In this document: one piece after another, positions 54,051 to 64,000 of the stretch | How positions within the stretch are numbered: the first letter of the stretch is position 1 | Layout of the letters: every line of letters begins with the position of its first letter | NCBI GenBank assembly: GCA_030848705.1 | Contig: CM061238.1 | Span: 31,278,655-31,342,654 of the forward strand | Direction of reading: 5' to 3' | Source of the DNA: Heracleum sosnowskyi | Taxonomy: Eukaryota; Streptophyta; Magnoliopsida; Apiales; Apiaceae | DNA length: 64,000 nucleotides | Program-made: the position numbers and the translations under genes | Notes under the pieces: model-generated | Seen by the model: the letters and a program-made list of their open reading frames with translations, nothing else | Database searches by the model: none | Told to the model about the DNA's origin: nothing

Positions 54051-54608
54051 TGTTAGATCAGAATTCAATGATCGTCAGGAGCTAGACTCAACTGATCAGG
54101 ATTGACTGACGTCATCAGTATTGCATGGTCATCAGTATTTGACTAAGCGTCAGTATCTTGTTTATCATCAGGATTCCTACTCAGACTATGATCAGGTTTG
54201 ATCATCAGGACTTGAAGCTGATCAGGATTCCTACTTCGAGTTATATTTGGAGTCTAGATAAACATGGAAGTTTATTTTGTCGGTTCCTGGTTTGTAGTAT
54301 GAAGCTATCGATTAAGGATAGGTTTCTATCTTTGTTATTGATTAGGACTTATCTTGTTATTGATAGAGAAGCTGTGTGAAGTATATAAACACAGTTTAGG
54401 TTTTGGTTTAATAACCAATATTACACTCGAGTATTTGTGTAACCTAGCAGCTCTTAAGAACATCAGAATTTCTTGAGAGAGTTTGTAACAGTTTTATATC
54501 AGATTTAATAAAGCTGTTATTGTTCTTTCATATTTGTGTTATATAAAGTCGAGAATCTTATACAATTGTATTCAACCCCCTTCTACAATTGTTATTTACT
54601 GGGCAACA
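54051..54608 (+). repeat. 3' LTR of A1
   Basis: 558 bp, differing from the 5' LTR at two sites seen by eye (TTATTCTG/TTATTTTG and ATATCAAA/ATATCAGA). Followed by the AGCTC duplication and D gag. Confidence 0.96.
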
Positions 54609-54613
54609 AGCTC

Positions 54614-56098
54614 ACTAATCTTTTCTTTAAGAATGGTTTCCAGTTGAATATAACATTTAACCCTATTCTCAAGAAATGCAATTTTCTCAGTAAGTTCATC
54701 CTGATTAACATGCACTAGTTTTAATTCTTTTATCTCCTGTTCAAGAGCTGTGTTCAAAAGAATTATTCTATCATTTTCAGTACGTGCACAAGAAATAGTA
54801 CCACTAAGATGACGAATCATTTCAGTGTCAGTGAACTTTACCTCTGACATGTATGAAGATGAAGTGCTTGCCTCTTTAGCCACTAAAGCAAGGTTCCCAA
54901 TCTCACCTGCTTCTTCATCACTGTCAGTGTCATCCCAACTCTTTCCTTCAGCAACATAGGCTTTCCCAATCTTGTTCTTCTTGCTAGAATCAAATGTGTT
55001 TCTTGTCACTTGCTTTGGCTTTCTGCATTCTGTAGCAAAGTGACCCAACTCATTGCAATTGTAGCATCTGATTGTGCTCCTTTCCACAGTTCCAGTTTTG
55101 TAGCCACCCCTTGTGCTACTTGAAGAGGAAGATCCACCTCTCTGAAATCTGGGTCTGAACTTAAGATTGGGATTCCTTTTGAATCTGAACTTCCCAAACT
55201 TCCGGACTATCAAAGCCAAATCACCATCCTCCAGCTGATCAAGTTCCTCTAAAGAATAGAAGTCACCACCAGATTGATCAATGGATGTTAATCCATATTC
55301 AGCATCAATAACATTCATGTTAGAACTGGAAGGTTGAACAGCCTTCACTTCCAGTCTCTGTGGGACTTCAGCAGCCCATGCAGTAGAAGTACTAACTATC
55401 TTCCCAGTTCCATATAACTCATCCTGTTGAATCTGCTCCAGCTCATAGGTCTTCAGAACACCATACAGTCTTTCCAAAGCAATCTCTCCCAGATTTCTTG
55501 CTTCTCTAATGGCAGATATTCTGTGCTCCAAATGACGTGGAAGTGTAAGTATGAACTTCTTGTTAATTTCCTTGATAGTGTAGCGCTTCCCATTGAGATT
55601 CAGATCATTGATTAATTTGTTGTATCTCTCAAAAACCTCAGAGCTACCTTCACCAGGGTTTGATCTGAAATGCTCATATTGAGAGGTGAGAATTTCCAGC
55701 TTATTCTCTCTAACTTCCTCTGTCCCCTCATTGATTATCTCTATAGTTTCCCAAATGTGTTTGGCAGTATCACAGTTTAGGACATGATTATGCATGACAG
55801 GATCAAGACAATCAACAAGGATCAACTAAAGACAGGCATCCAAGGTAACATCCTCTTTTTCACCAGGAGTGTAATCCTTGGGATCCTTAGGGTACATCCT
55901 AGCAGCCCTAGTAACAATGTTATTCTCTGTTAGCTCTCCCTCAACAATCATAGGGACTTTGGGACCATTCTTCAGCACATCAAAGTATTTAGGATTAGCA
56001 ACTTTAAGAAATAGGAGCATTTTCTTCTTCCACATAGGATAATGCTCCTTGCTGAACATTAGGATTTTGACTGTACCCACTTTCTGTGTAGTAGACAT
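54614..56098 (-). pseudogene. gag: gag of D, N-terminal and middle part
   Basis: ATG at 56098 (MSTTQKVGTVKILMFSKEHYPMW). Typical copia gag core: MWKKKMLLFLKVANP, AKHIWETIEIINEGTEEVRENK, SQYEHFRSNPGEG and ALERLYGVLKTYELEQ. A basic region follows, then knuckle CYNCNELGHFATEC and a coiled coil ending at the A1 junction. One in-frame TAG (55826-55828) interrupts it near residue 90. Close to B gag, which has the identical knuckle. The frame continues at 43357-42602. Confidence 0.88.
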
Positions 56099-56187
56099 CT
56101 TTTGAGATTTTTAGGAATAATAAAAATTTCAGAGTTTAAGAAAAATCTCAAAACAATTGGATCTTTGATTTGTATATCAATCAAAAG

Positions 56188-56199
56188 GCTCTGATGCCA
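56188..56199 (-). other. Primer binding site of D, one mismatch
   Basis: The minus strand reads TGGCATCAGAGC, one base from the TGGTATCAGAGC of A1, B and C, two bases from the LTR edge. Confidence 0.85.
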
Positions 56200-56201
56200 A
56201 T

Positions 56202-57672
56202 TGTTAGGTCCTGATAAGTTTGTAGAAGGGGGGTTGAATACAAACGATACCGTTTAATCGAATTTGTCCTTTTGAATAATTTAACAATTAAGAACAAATT
56301 AGTGCGGAATAAAACTGAAACAATATTCAAGTTAAATATAACTCTATTAAACTTGAAAGGTGTTACAATTCTGATCACTGATTACAATGAACTTGATAAA
56401 ACAAATCTAGAATAAATTCGACATGAATTTATCTATTTTTGTAATAAAAAGGATCGAATACTAAAAAGTAGTTCGATATAAAATCTAGGGATTATGATCC
56501 GGTAGAAAGCTAAAGCAGTACAAGAGAAATGATTCTTATGAATTAAATGTTAAGATCAAATCAAGAATTAATTCTCTGATGAAATTTAAAGCTTTGCTGT
56601 TGAAGAAGTAATGAAGACAGATGAAAAGGGAATGTTAATAGGCTGCTGTCTCTTTTTGTTATTCTTGTAATTGATGAATGATAATATCTTCAGTCTTCTG
56701 TCTTTGAATATATATCACTGCTTTTTCTAGTAAGTCATCCCACGTGCAATCCATTATAACAGAATGCATTTTGCCTTTGGAAGACTTAGAGAAAAACAAT
56801 CCAATTTGCCTTGGAAGACTCTCGGGAAGACAGTATTTGGGAAGGGAAGACAACCGGGAAGACTAGGGTTTGGCCTAGGAAGACTTTCGGGAAGACTCAC
56901 TTGTGAGTCTTCCTAGTTCATTTTTCTAAGTCTTCCTAGTTCAAACCTAAGTCTTCCTAGTTCATTTTTATTCTAATTTAAATAATTAACTAAATAAATT
57001 ATGTATTAAATTAATTCTTTACAGAATTAATTTAATAAATAATATACTTAATAGTATTAATTATTTATAAGAGAATAAATAGAATTAGTTGACTTCTCAA
57101 TTAATTTCTTTTTATTCTAATTTAAATAATTAACTAAATAAATTATGTATTAAATTAATTCTTTACAGAATTAATTTAATAAATAATTTACTCAATAGTA
57201 TTAATTATTTATAAGAGAATAAATAGAATTAATTGACTTCTCAATTAATTCCAGAATCACTTAAAACTTAGATAAATAACAAACATAATAGTACGTTGAC
57301 ACTCAATGCACTGTCTGGTTCATGAGTGACTAACGACAATGTTTGTTCTTTATCTATTTAACTTTAAGCAGTGATTCACTTCCTTTTCATTCAAGAACTC
57401 CGTAATCAGTATCTTTTGCTGTCACCACTTGAAATCTCCGTCACTTTAATAAATCCACTGAGCTTGAATACTTCATTGAGGCTTGATCAATAAATTGAGC
57501 TTCTTTCAATGTAGAATAACTTCAAGTCTGTAGATGACTTTAATCTTCATTCTTTGACATATATAATCTTCTGATATTCCTGTGACATCTGATCTAATAT
57601 TTACTTATTACATTCTTGTTTAAGTTGAGTAGAATCCTCGAATTACAAATAGGCTATATCATATGCCTTTCA
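56202..57672 (-). repeat. 5' LTR of D
   Basis: 1,471 bp, matching 35979-37435 apart from about a dozen substitutions and a 13-bp AGACAACCGGGA-type insertion within the GGAAGACT cluster. It carries the palindrome at 56890-56913 and the 145-bp tandem pair. Confidence 0.93.
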
Positions 57673-58034
57673 ATTCCTCATTTCGTTGATAGAGTAATCT
57701 TCATTCCGTTGATAGAATAATCTTCATTCCGTTGACATGTCTTCACTTAGGCAAAATTACAAGGCACAATATATTTACACTTAACCAACCTATTTTGCCT
57801 ATGTAGTACTTAGTCAACATGACTTAGAAAACCTATCTAATACCTACAACAAATGTATATCAACCAGTGAAGTATTGTACAGTGCAATTGCTACATCACT
57901 CATTTCGTTGATGAGCTACCTGTCAACGAAAGCTGCAAAGCATACCATTCCGTTGACAGTTACAAAAAGTGACTTAACACAAAATCTACTAAGTGTTTTT
58001 ATAATTATCATCAAGAGCAACATATTCCTAACAC
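57673..58034 (-). repeat. 5' LTR of C, second part
   Basis: Begins with the ATTCC duplication and continues the C LTR (CTCATTTCGTTGATAG...) to TTCCTAACA at 58034, homologous to the end of 12748-13763. Confidence 0.92.
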
Positions 58035-58715
58035 CAATGCATATCTTTTTCTTGAAAGTGACATAACATTGACTGGACCAAATAAATCCATATGAATCAG
58101 CTGAAGAGGTTCAGCAATGCTTGTCATTTCTTTGCTACTATGTGATGCCTTCTTGGACTTCCCTTTTTCACATGCTTCACATAGTCCCTCCTGATTGAAT
58201 TCCATCAGGGGCAACCCTCTCACTAACTCTCTCTTTACCAAAGAGTTCATAGTTTTGAAGTTCAAGTGTGAGAGCTTCTTGTGCCATAGCCAACTTTGTT
58301 CTGAAGAAGCCTTACTGTAGAAACATGTAACTTCTCCTTCACTGGTAGAACTTAAGTCAGCTATGAACAAATTTCCTTTTCTTACTCCCAGTAGAGCAAG
58401 CTTCTCATCCTTCCTGTTTGTGATCAAGCACTTGTCCTTTCTGAAATCTACATTGTAGCCTTTATCACAGAACTGACTGATACTTAGAAGATTGTGCTTT
58501 AATCCTTCAACAAGAGAGATGTTCTCAATGATGACATTCCCAATTTTCAATTTACCATATCCCGTAGTGAATCCTTTGTTGTCATCTCCAAAGGTTACAA
58601 TCGGGCCGGTCTTCTTAACCACCTCTATAAGCAGGGACTCTTCACCTGTCATGTGTCTATAACAACCACTATCCAGAATCCACACAACCTTTGAGCTTTT
58701 AACCTTACCCTGCAA
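58035..58715 (-). pseudogene. pol: pol of B, 5' part (protease to start of integrase)
   Basis: About 225 codons: protease ILDSGCYRHMTGEE (Tyr where relatives have Ser after Cys), GAG-pre-integrase WLWHKKLSHLNF and CEACEKGK, and the first integrase segment with LIHMDLFGPVNVMSLSRKRYALV, ending at the C insertion. It continues in frame at 12747. The frame opens with TTG CAG GGT after a TGA and has no ATG. Gag is in another frame and ends 17 bases before CAG|GGTAAGG. Confidence 0.88.
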
Positions 58716-58726
58716 TCACAGATTGA

Positions 58727-61123
58727 TTAAGCGGACTTTGGTACCCAAAATTGTTTGGGTCCTGAAGGTTTAGATGATTTAACAGGAGTAACATTCAATT
58801 GTGTCTTACCCTGTTTGATATTCAAATTATCCGTGGATTCAACATTATCAGTGCTATTGCTACCAGATGCATTCATCAACTTAAAATAAGCATGCATGAT
58901 GTTGTATGTGCATAGCAAACACTCTTTCTTTCCACAGGGTTTATGAAGATTAGGCATGTTAGACATGTTATGCATTTCAGAAGTATTAGCAGTTTCTACT
59001 TTAACCTTTTTACATGCATGTGTAAGGTGTCCAGCAGAATTACAAATAGTGCACAACTTCCTAGATGCAATGGGAGAATATGGAACCATTTCCTAATTAA
59101 CAATCTTCTTTTTCCCATTCCTGTTCTTTTTAGCATTACTAACTAAGTCACCTACTTCAGTTTTAGGTAATTCAGTTTTTACTGACTTCCTAGGCAACTT
59201 AGTCTTTACCTCTTTAACCTTCAACAGATCCTCCTCAAGCAATTCTTGTCTTATGAAAAGATCATCCTCATGGAAAAGTGGTGGAAAAGGCTTAACAAAA
59301 ACTGGACAATCAACATTCTTAAGAACATGTGGAGTATTCCTTTTGACAGTTGGAGGTGTCACAGGGAATTCCAATGTCTTCTTACCAGCTTTCTTGTTAC
59401 AGTCAAATCCTATAGCAGTTTTATTCCCTATGGCCTGAGTATCAATGATCTCCTTAGCAATCAGGGCGGAATTCTTAAAAGCATTCAGTTTCAAATCTAA
59501 CTCTGAAATCTGCTTCCTGGGGATAGTCTCTATCTCATCATTACACTTGACCTTGTTTTCTAAGTACACGTTCTTTTGCTTAAGATCTTCTAATGTGACA
59601 GCTACAAGCTCTAGTTCTTCATTTTTAGATTCTAAATTTTTAATCTTAAGAACTAGTTTAGCATTTTCCATTTCTGATGCTAGCATGCTTGTGTGTACAT
59701 TAAACAATTCTACACTAAGATCTTGCACAGTTTTCTTGTACTCAGAATTAGACATGTCAATTTTTGTTAAGATAGGTACCTGAGATAATTGTGGTGATTT
59801 CTCTGAAGAGTCAGCCATTAGGGCAACATTTACATATTCCTCCTCTTCATCCGAATCAGTATCATCCCAGTGTTTTCCCTCTGCTATATAAGCTTTCCCT
59901 TTCTGCTTTCCAGAAAATGCCTCCAGTTGCTGTTTAAGCTTGGTATTCTCTTTCTTCAACTCATCATAAGAATCCTTCTTCTCATAGACATCTTTCTTGT
60001 CTCTTACTTGACGAGGCTTCCGGCATTCAGTGGCGAAATGCCCTAACTCATTGCAGTTGTAGCATCTTGATTTGCTTCTATCAATCATGCCAGTCTTGTA
60101 GCCTCCCTTAAAGCCAGTCCCTGGTGAATACTTGTTCTTCTGGAATCTGTTGGTTGAGCCCTTGAACTTATACTTAGGGTTTCTCTTGAAATGAATATGA
60201 CTAAACTTTGCAGCTAAGTACGCCATGGTTTTGTCTTCCATCTGCTCAAGCTCTTCTAGGGTGTAGTAATCACTTTCATCAACACCCAGATTCACAGAAT
60301 CCATTTCAGCTTCTATAATCACCTCCTTTCCAGCTCTAGGGGTTTGAACCTGAATATCAGAAGTTGTTGATTCATCCACTACAAGTGCTGCTGATCTCAC
60401 AAGTGCATTTTGCTTGTTGTCCACTGTCCCTGGTCCGTAGATTATCACTCTCTGTTCCTGTTCCATCTCATAAGTCTTCAACTTGCCATAGATCATCTCT
60501 AGTGACATCTTTGTGAAGTCTATTCTTTCCCTTATGGATGATGACTTGTGTTCTACATGATGGGGCAGCGTCATCATGAACTTCCTGTTGGTTTCTCTCA
60601 GTGGATAGGTCTTTCCTTTCATTGCCAATTCATTAAGAAGCTTAGTATATTTCTCAAAGACCTGAGTTATACTTTCTCCTGGAAGAGACCTAAAAGACTC
60701 ATACTGAGAAGTCAGGATGTCCAATCTGTTTTCCTGCACGTCTTCAGTTCCTTCCATTATCAAGTTTATGGTATCCCACATATGTTTCCCGCTTGTACAG
60801 TTCATCAACTGATAGCTCATTTCTTTGTCTGCGGAGTCTGTCAATATCAGCATTAACCCTGTATCCAATCGAATCAATTCTTTGTCTGAATCTGTGTACT
60901 CAGGGATATCCTTAGGTTGGGTGCCAGCAGGAATCCTGTTACCTTCAGGAGTTGTCGTTTCATCAATTTATTTCATTGGTACATATGGTCCGTTCTCTAA
61001 AATTCCAATATACAACGGATTTGATGCCTTGATAAATAACATCATTTTCATCTTCCACAAACCGAAATCATCTCTTGTAAACGGGGGAACTTTAATACCA
61101 GCAGTTGTCTTTGGAGCACTCAT
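58727..61123 (-). pseudogene. gag: gag of B, with two in-frame stops
   Basis: I start at the ATG at 61123 (MSAPKTTAGIKVPPF), directly after the 146-base leader; the frame is about 798 codons. Core motifs: LWKMKMMLFIKASNP, KHMWDTINLIMEGTEDVQEN, SQYESFRSLPGES and LEMIYGKLKTYEMEQ. Then a basic stretch, knuckle CYNCNELGHFATEC, a long coiled coil (NTKLKQQLEAF and further), a second knuckle CTICNSAGHLTHAC and the ending KQFWVPKSA. In-frame stops: TAA near 60968 and TAG at 59090-59092. No frameshift seen. Inactive as it stands. Confidence 0.9.
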
Positions 61124-61269
61124 GGTTTCTGAAAATTTCAAATTGTTTAAAATTCAAGAAATTTCAATTCAATGAAAAATTTTGAAAGTTAAAAAATTTG
61201 CTTCGAATTTTCAAGCTACGTTTGATTTTGGTCTCATTCACCGGATCTGATTTTTACGTCAATCAAGTA

Positions 61270-61281
61270 GCTCTGATACCA
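61270..61281 (-). other. Primer binding site of B
   Basis: The minus strand reads TGGTATCAGAGC, two bases from the LTR edge at 61284. Confidence 0.93.
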
Positions 61282-61283
61282 AT

Positions 61284-62391
61284 TGTTAGGTCCAAAGTAT
61301 CGTAGAAGGGGGGGTTGAATACGATACCTATAAATTATTCAATTTCGTTCGCGGATAAATCATTCAGTTCAACTACGAAATCAAATACACCAAATCAAAC
61401 CAAGAGTCGGGGAATATATCTTTTTATAAATATAAACCTCGAGGGGTGCTACAATTTCTAATCCGTAGATTAGCTTCAATGAGTTTAAGGTTACACGAAT
61501 TCAATACAATGATAGAAATCTGAGCAATATTAATTTCTCTGATAATCTCTCTGGCTCAAACTCTCTCCTCGTAAATTCTTATGTGTAAAAACTTAACTGA
61601 AGAAGACACTCTCTTCTCTCTGTATTAATTGTAGACTTTGTTGAAAATCTATCGAACCACAAATAATCAATTATTCTTGGCCGTTGGATCTTCATCAACC
61701 TGACAAACAAAGTCACTTCTCCACCTGCTCCTCAAATTGAAAACTATCGAATTTATAAAAGTAATTCACCATTCGATAGTTTTTAAATAAAAACTATCGA
61801 AATGCCAATTACTTTATAAATGAATTCTGATAGAATTCTTGAATCACATTCGATGGTTTTCTAAAAAGAAAAACCATCGAGCCATTTTCTTTGACTTGAT
61901 CTTTTAATAAAACCTTTTGAGTTTCAGGAGGTTTCAGTTTTAGACTGTATCAATTTCTTCTGAGACGATAAAACAATTTGATCTTTTAAGTGCCGTCAAC
62001 TAGTGCAACTGGTCTGGTTCACAGATGAATAACACTTGATCAATTCTTCTTCTATGTCTTCAATTCAATGCTACTGATAAGTCCTTTGTCGTTCTGGTTG
62101 CTTCAAATAAATCACTGGAATCCTGTGGTACTTAACCCTAAATCATTCACATACTTCTGTAGTCTTGAAAGTCTTGTTTCTTTTGCTGTCACTGAGGCTT
62201 GAACATTTTCATGAACTTCTTTCCGTGACCTGTTTACGGACTTCAAGAATACATACCATATTTGATTTTTTGAGTTTACCTTTTCTTCTTTGATTCTGGA
62301 TTCCTGTGCTTCTGCTAATATTATTGTCTGTCTTGTCCTTTGTTGAGTTGTAGTTATCTCTTTTAAATCTTATGTTACATTATGCTTTACA
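61284..62391 (-). repeat. 5' LTR of B
   Basis: 1,108 bp, partner of 3630-4738. It contains the AAAACTATCGAA/TTCGATGGTTTT motifs and the hairpin at 61850-61880. AATAT (62392-62396) follows, then A2 sequence. Confidence 0.93.
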
Positions 62392-62396
62392 AATAT

Positions 62397-63626
62397 GATA
62401 CCTGCTTTTAGTTAATTTCCTTTTCTTCTGTGTCTTAGTAGATTGTGCCACAACTTCAGCAGCAGTATCAACAACTTCCTTGAACATCTTTAACTTATAG
62501 GATATAGGCATATCATCCTCAGAATCAGTTTCATCTCTCAACACTAGCCTTCTTTTCACAGAAACAGCCTCAACAATCTTGTCATCCTTCTTCACCAGGA
62601 CCCCTTGTACACCCCATTTTAACTTCTTTTGAGTGAGTGGTGTAGAGGAAAAATCCTTTGATCCTGATTGTCTGCCAGACACATCAGATCTAGCTGATTT
62701 CTTAGATTTTACAACTAAAGTCTTTTAAGAGACAATAGAGGTGGCTGTTGACTGTTTTGACTGTTTGGGTTGGATGCTTGGGTCAGGAACAAGGTGTGAT
62801 TGGCCTTTGCCCCATAGCATCAGAAACTGATCCATAATAAGTAGGCATTTTCTCTTTCAAGAAAAGCCTGACCTCATCAGGAATATAGGCATTGCCTGAA
62901 AAACCATTTGCCTTATCACTGTTGACTAAGGACTTCAAATTGTTCTCTGTAATTCTACAAATTGGTAGAATCACATCATCATCAAAAATAGCACCAGGAC
63001 ACAAGTGATTAAAGATTAACTGAAAAAATCTAAGAAAACAGACATAACCTAACTTATCTGATTTCCTATCACTTAAAGCTTTTAAGATAAATTACACATA
63101 ATCAAACACTATAGAATGGATAAGAGAGTACCCAATTTTGAGAGATCCTGATGGAAGAGCATCAAAATTTGATGTCTTGTTCAGGAAACAACGGCTGATT
63201 GTATCAAAGAAGAAATTCCATTCCTTCTTAAGCTTCGTCCTGAAGAGGTTGACATACCTCTTTACTTCTCCATTATAGCCAAGCTTTGCAACAAACTCAA
63301 AGAGAGTAGAGTCTGTAATCACATCAGGAACACTATCACCCAGAATTGGCAAATGCAGTGCCTCTTCAATAACAGCAGGGGTGACATTATAAGTAACACC
63401 ATTGAATTCAAAATTCATCAACAATGTCTCTGATAGCCCTGGACTTAAATGATACACTGGAAGGTTCTGTTAGAGAAAACTTCAATGGACTTGAAGCTAG
63501 AAAATCCTGAATTATGTGAAACTCAGTGGGCAAATCCTGATGAGATAGAACGGCTACAAAATTATTAGTGGAAAAAGTAACACCACTAATTATAGTCTGT
63601 TTATTCATGAATGATGAAGAAGCCAT
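62397..63626 (-). pseudogene. AORF of A2, N-terminal domain and linker, decayed
   Basis: ATG at 63626 (MASSSFMNKQTIISG; context ATCAATGGC). After a frame change near 63430 comes FNGVTYNVTPAVIEEALHLP, the LH[LIF]P motif shared with B and C, then KEWNFFFDTISRCF and SNFDALPSGS. A stop at 63092 follows, then AIFDDDVILPICRITENNLK, IPDEVRLFLKEKMPTYYG, another stop and frame change near 62730, and SGRQSGSKDFSSTPL up to the B insertion. At least two frameshifts and two stops, so this AORF was dead apart from the B insertion. It supplies the N-terminal module missing from A1. Full original length was roughly 1,500 residues. Confidence 0.75.
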
Positions 63627-64000
63627 TGATACTGTGTAAAAACTTGAGAATTGAGATTGAAAAATTAGGGTTCGTAAGCACAGAGAGAAAGAAGAAGATG
63701 AAAAACTGATGATGAGAGAGTAATCAGGAATTTTGAAAATCAAATGTAATTTGTTAAAACAAAATATTACTCTCAATGACAGGTGGCAAAATATGATTCG
63801 TGCACAAATAATTAGTGGACCAGATTACGTGTGTAATTAAACATAATTGCACCGCTTTTTATGTGTATCTATATGCATATATCTATCAGTGCAACACACG
63901 CGCGCATACAGTTGTTCAACTAAAACTCAAACGTTTCTCATCAGATACTGACGAAAAATCAGGCACAAATTAAGCAATAAAATACTGACCTGTCTATCAG
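63627..64000 (-). other. Leader of the A2 AORF and pol-AORF spacer
   Basis: No gene. The 150 bases before the ATG read on the minus strand as a CT-rich leader with ACGAACCCTAATTTT, like a plant 5' UTR. Further out are CG-alternating GCGCGCGTGTG (about 63900) and ACTGACGAAAAATCAG/TACTGAC motifs of the A family near 63945-64000. Confidence 0.6.

Larger units (their letters stand above)
43358..54608 (+). mobile_element. Copia element A1 (SIRE-like, family A), youngest insertion of the nest
   Basis: 11,251 bp on the plus strand, with 558-bp LTRs that differ by eye at two sites, and perfect AGCTC duplications. Contents: PBS, gag, pol truncated in RT, a 1.2-kb region with an antisense ORF, AORF lacking its N-terminal domain, and PPT. 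It is structurally defective (no RNase H, partial AORF), yet clearly a recent insertion, so it was probably mobilised in trans by an intact relative. It is the same family as the outermost element A2. Confidence 0.96.
35979..57672 (-). mobile_element. Copia element D (SIRE-like), full length, interrupted by A1
   Basis: Minus-strand element in the C 5' LTR, bounded by LTRs 35979-37435 and 56202-57672 and ATTCC duplications. In order: PBS 56188-56199, gag 56098-42602 (split by A1 at 43358-54608), pol 42623-39349, AORF remnant about 39000-37700 and PPT. Without A1 it is about 10.4 kb. The LTRs differ at about a dozen sites plus a 13-bp indel. Gag and AORF remnants are closest to those of B, so B and D are sister families. 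Confidence 0.92.
12748..58034 (-). mobile_element. Copia element C (SIRE-like), full length, interrupted by G, a MITE and D
   Basis: Minus-strand element. LTRs: 12748-13763, and 35316-35978 continued at 57673-58034. Order in transcription: PBS 35302-35313, gag 35251 to 22361 (interrupted by the MITE at 34026 and by G at 23020-33425), intact pol 22346-19011, spacer, AORF 18473-13964, PPT. Without insertions C is about 12.9 kb. Flanking CCAAT duplications show it inserted in B pol. By eye the LTRs differ at about 14 positions. Confidence 0.92.
3630..62391 (-). mobile_element. Copia element B (SIRE-like), full length but interrupted by C
   Basis: Minus-strand element bounded by LTRs at 3630-4738 and 61284-62391, with an AATAT duplication outside. 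Internal parts in transcription order: PBS 61270-61281, gag 61123-58727, start of pol 58715-58035, then element C, rest of pol 12747-10176, spacer 10175-8780, AORF 8779-4974 and PPT 4752-4739. Without C and its duplication B would be about 13.5 kb, long for copia and expected for this lineage with a large AORF. By eye its LTRs differ at about 15 sites in about 1,108 bp. Confidence 0.92.
62392..64000 (-). mobile_element. Right part of outer copia element A2
   Basis: Continuation of A2 beyond B: the N-terminal part of its AORF (62397-63626) and part of its pol-AORF spacer (63627-64000). It runs off the window. Confidence 0.85.

Noticed and set aside
63895..63915. CG-alternating ACACGCGCGCAT as a Z-DNA or regulatory element
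   Set aside because: Too short and isolated to support a function.

Overview
This window is plant nuclear DNA, probably from a eudicot, made almost entirely of nested LTR retrotransposons. I find no host gene, rRNA, tRNA or CRISPR array. The plant assignment rests on Ty1/copia elements with the initiator-Met-type primer site TGGTATCAGAGC, a Ty3/gypsy element with a tRNA-Asp-type primer site, AT-rich spacers and a short hAT-like MITE. Nothing seen fixes the species.

The layout is a Russian doll that target-site duplications (TSDs) and resumed reading frames allow to be read exactly. Family names A, B, C, D and G are mine. A2 is a partial minus-strand copia element at 1-3629 and 62392-64000. 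It was split by B (minus, 3630-62391, TSD AATAT). B pol was split by C (minus, 12748-58034, TSD CCAAT). C then took three insertions: gypsy-type G in gag (plus, 23020-33425), a 243-bp MITE in the gag zinc-knuckle region (34026-34268, TSD TTAGACTT), and D in the C 5' LTR (minus, 35979-57672, TSD ATTCC). D gag was split by A1 (plus, 43358-54608, TSD AGCTC), a young copy of the same family as A2. LTR divergence by eye follows the nesting order: 2 differences in A1, about 13 in D, about 14-15 in B and C.

The copia elements look like the SIRE (Sirevirus) lineage: PBS, then gag with CCHC knuckles, pol (protease, integrase, RT, RNase H), an additional long ORF (AORF), PPT and LTR. C pol is intact. 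B and D pol carry stops or frameshifts. A1 pol lacks the end of RT and all of RNase H. G carries only gag and protease and must be mobilised in trans.

The most interesting signal is in the AORFs. Families A, B and C encode proteins of about 1,200-1,540 aa with one shared plan: an N-terminal domain with an LH[LIF]P motif, a long disordered stretch, a coiled coil, and a C-terminal domain with a conserved pattern. I see no signal peptide or membrane segment, so 'envelope-like' is poorly supported. Each family also carries its own short motif, repeated in both orientations: TCCTGAT in A, TTCCGTTGAT in C, TTCGATGGTTTT or AAAACTATCGAA in B, GGAAGACT in D, TTTTCCGG in G. These motifs cluster in LTRs and pol-AORF spacers. 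In A and C they also invade coding sequence (integrase-RT linker, AORF disordered region). A testable idea is that the AORF is a family-specific DNA- or RNA-binding factor recognising its family's motif, comparable in logic to the VANC anti-silencing proteins of VANDAL transposons.

Other points of note: splice-acceptor-like CAG|GG sites just after every gag stop, promoter-like sequences ahead of AORFs, an antisense ORF with its own TATA box inside A1, and an LTR-internal-LTR-internal arrangement in G whose second internal piece is far more diverged than its LTRs.
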